In this document: positions 63,701 through 64,000 of the stretch, piece by piece | Layout: each line of letters opens with the position of its first letter | Position numbering within the stretch: position 1 is the stretch's first letter | Source: Cupriavidus pauculus | Lineage (GTDB): Bacteria > Pseudomonadota > Gammaproteobacteria > Burkholderiales > Burkholderiaceae | DNA length: 64,000 nucleotides | NCBI RefSeq assembly: GCF_008693385.1 | Contig: NZ_CP044067.1 | Location: 1,614,501-1,678,500 of the forward strand | Direction of reading: 5' to 3' | Program-made: the position numbers and the translations under genes | The notes under the pieces: model-generated | Seen by the model: the letters and a program-made list of their open reading frames with translations, nothing else | Told to the model about the DNA's origin: nothing | Database searches by the model: none

Positions 63701-64000
63701 CGCCGGATGCCATTACATCCGCCGCGCGTACGACATCACAGTGGAAAGCGGCGACCATACGTTCGCGGTGTACTGCACGCGCAACGAGGCCAGCGTCATG
63801 CTGTTCGCGGGCGATGCGCTCGACGACGTCCGCGCGACGGTCGTGCGCGGACTCGCAATCGCGCGCGACGCGAACTTCCAGCTCGTGGTGAACTCGCTGC
63901 TCGCGCAATGGGCCCTGCTCGGCCGCTTGCAGGACGCGGTCACGAACGAGGAACCGCTGCCGCCCGAACCGCCCATGGACCAGCCCGCCACGCTCGTCGA
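60720..64000 (+). CDS. Kinase-like/AAA ATPase signalling protein (PknK-like; partial), degenerate kinase domain
   Basis: At least 1093 residues; the open frame continues past the right edge. Residues 1-270 have a Ser/Thr-kinase fold ([12 protein letters not shown] at 176-187, [23 protein letters not shown] after it), but the catalytic loop is HCALTP (115-120) instead of HRDLKP and DFG is GFG (138-140). No VAIK lysine is evident either, so it is probably a pseudokinase. A predicted ATPase follows: Walker A GDAGIGKS (332-339), Walker B [12 protein letters not shown] (461-472). A long helical TPR-like region comes next. Relatives often end in GAF and histidine-kinase domains, beyond this window. 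It lies 90 bp after flgN. Confidence 0.88.
   Translation, partial: [1093 protein letters not shown]

Overview
The window is GC-rich, densely coding DNA from a motile beta-proteobacterium. The best guess is Burkholderiaceae, Cupriavidus/Ralstonia-like. The reasons are the Bug-type periplasmic binding proteins next to catabolic genes, the many LysR regulators in divergent pairs, the flagellar layout (flgB-J, then flgKL, with flgA-flgM-flgN divergent) and the codon use. No rRNA, tRNA, CRISPR array or intact mobile element was seen.

Region 1 (1-7514) is one regulon-like catabolic island. It holds a partial permease, an ornithine-cyclodeaminase-family protein, a heme-oxygenase-like diiron oxidase with all six expected metal ligands, an aldehyde dehydrogenase, a GlcG/HbpS-family protein, a 2Fe-2S/flavin reductase, a GntR regulator, a 64-codon ORF and a Bug binding protein. 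The same palindrome, GTATAC, lies just upstream of the four likely transcription units. This is the best candidate in the window for an undescribed pathway: uptake, oxygenation with dedicated electron delivery, and aldehyde oxidation.

Region 2 (7588-13343) has an unknown protein, TetR plus a VOC protein with a strong palindrome between them, a divergent LysR/SDR pair, and a catalase-related peroxidase translationally coupled to cytochrome b561. Region 3 (13356-19984) is a second catabolic cluster: LysR, M20 peptidase, Bug protein, 3-hydroxyisobutyrate-dehydrogenase-like enzyme and ALDH, divergent from a carboxymuconolactone-decarboxylase-family gene, with an operator-like inverted repeat between them. 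Region 4 (20001-32674) holds stress and housekeeping functions: DUF4142 and PRC-barrel proteins, SDR, phospholipase C with a small lipoprotein, alanine racemase, two HIT paralogues (one with a coding minisatellite), a class II glutamine amidotransferase, an AhpD/peroxiredoxin/SDR operon, and a DASS anion transporter whose 3' end overlaps an antisense BON-like gene.

Region 5 (32820-42271) has a Shedu-like (DUF4263) nuclease or ATPase remnant, a LysR divergent from an FMN reductase-pirin-nitroreductase operon, a flavin monooxygenase-like gene, a YecA/SEC-C protein, MsrA, a Nudix hydrolase and an Aer-like chemoreceptor. Region 6 (42275-47848) is looser and visibly less GC-rich. It contains an IS3-type remnant, orphan genes, a cyanamide-hydratase-like HD protein, LysR and a secreted metallo-beta-lactamase-fold protein.

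Region 7 (47849-60629) is the flagellar hook-basal-body locus. flgB-C-D-E-F-G-H-I-J and flgK-L lie on the minus strand, and flgA, flgM and flgN on the plus strand. Sigma-28-like promoters with the same unusual spacing (TAAA-N16-NCCGTWAW) precede flgK, flgM and the chemoreceptor gene. The window ends inside a large kinase-like/AAA ATPase signalling protein whose kinase domain lacks the catalytic residues.
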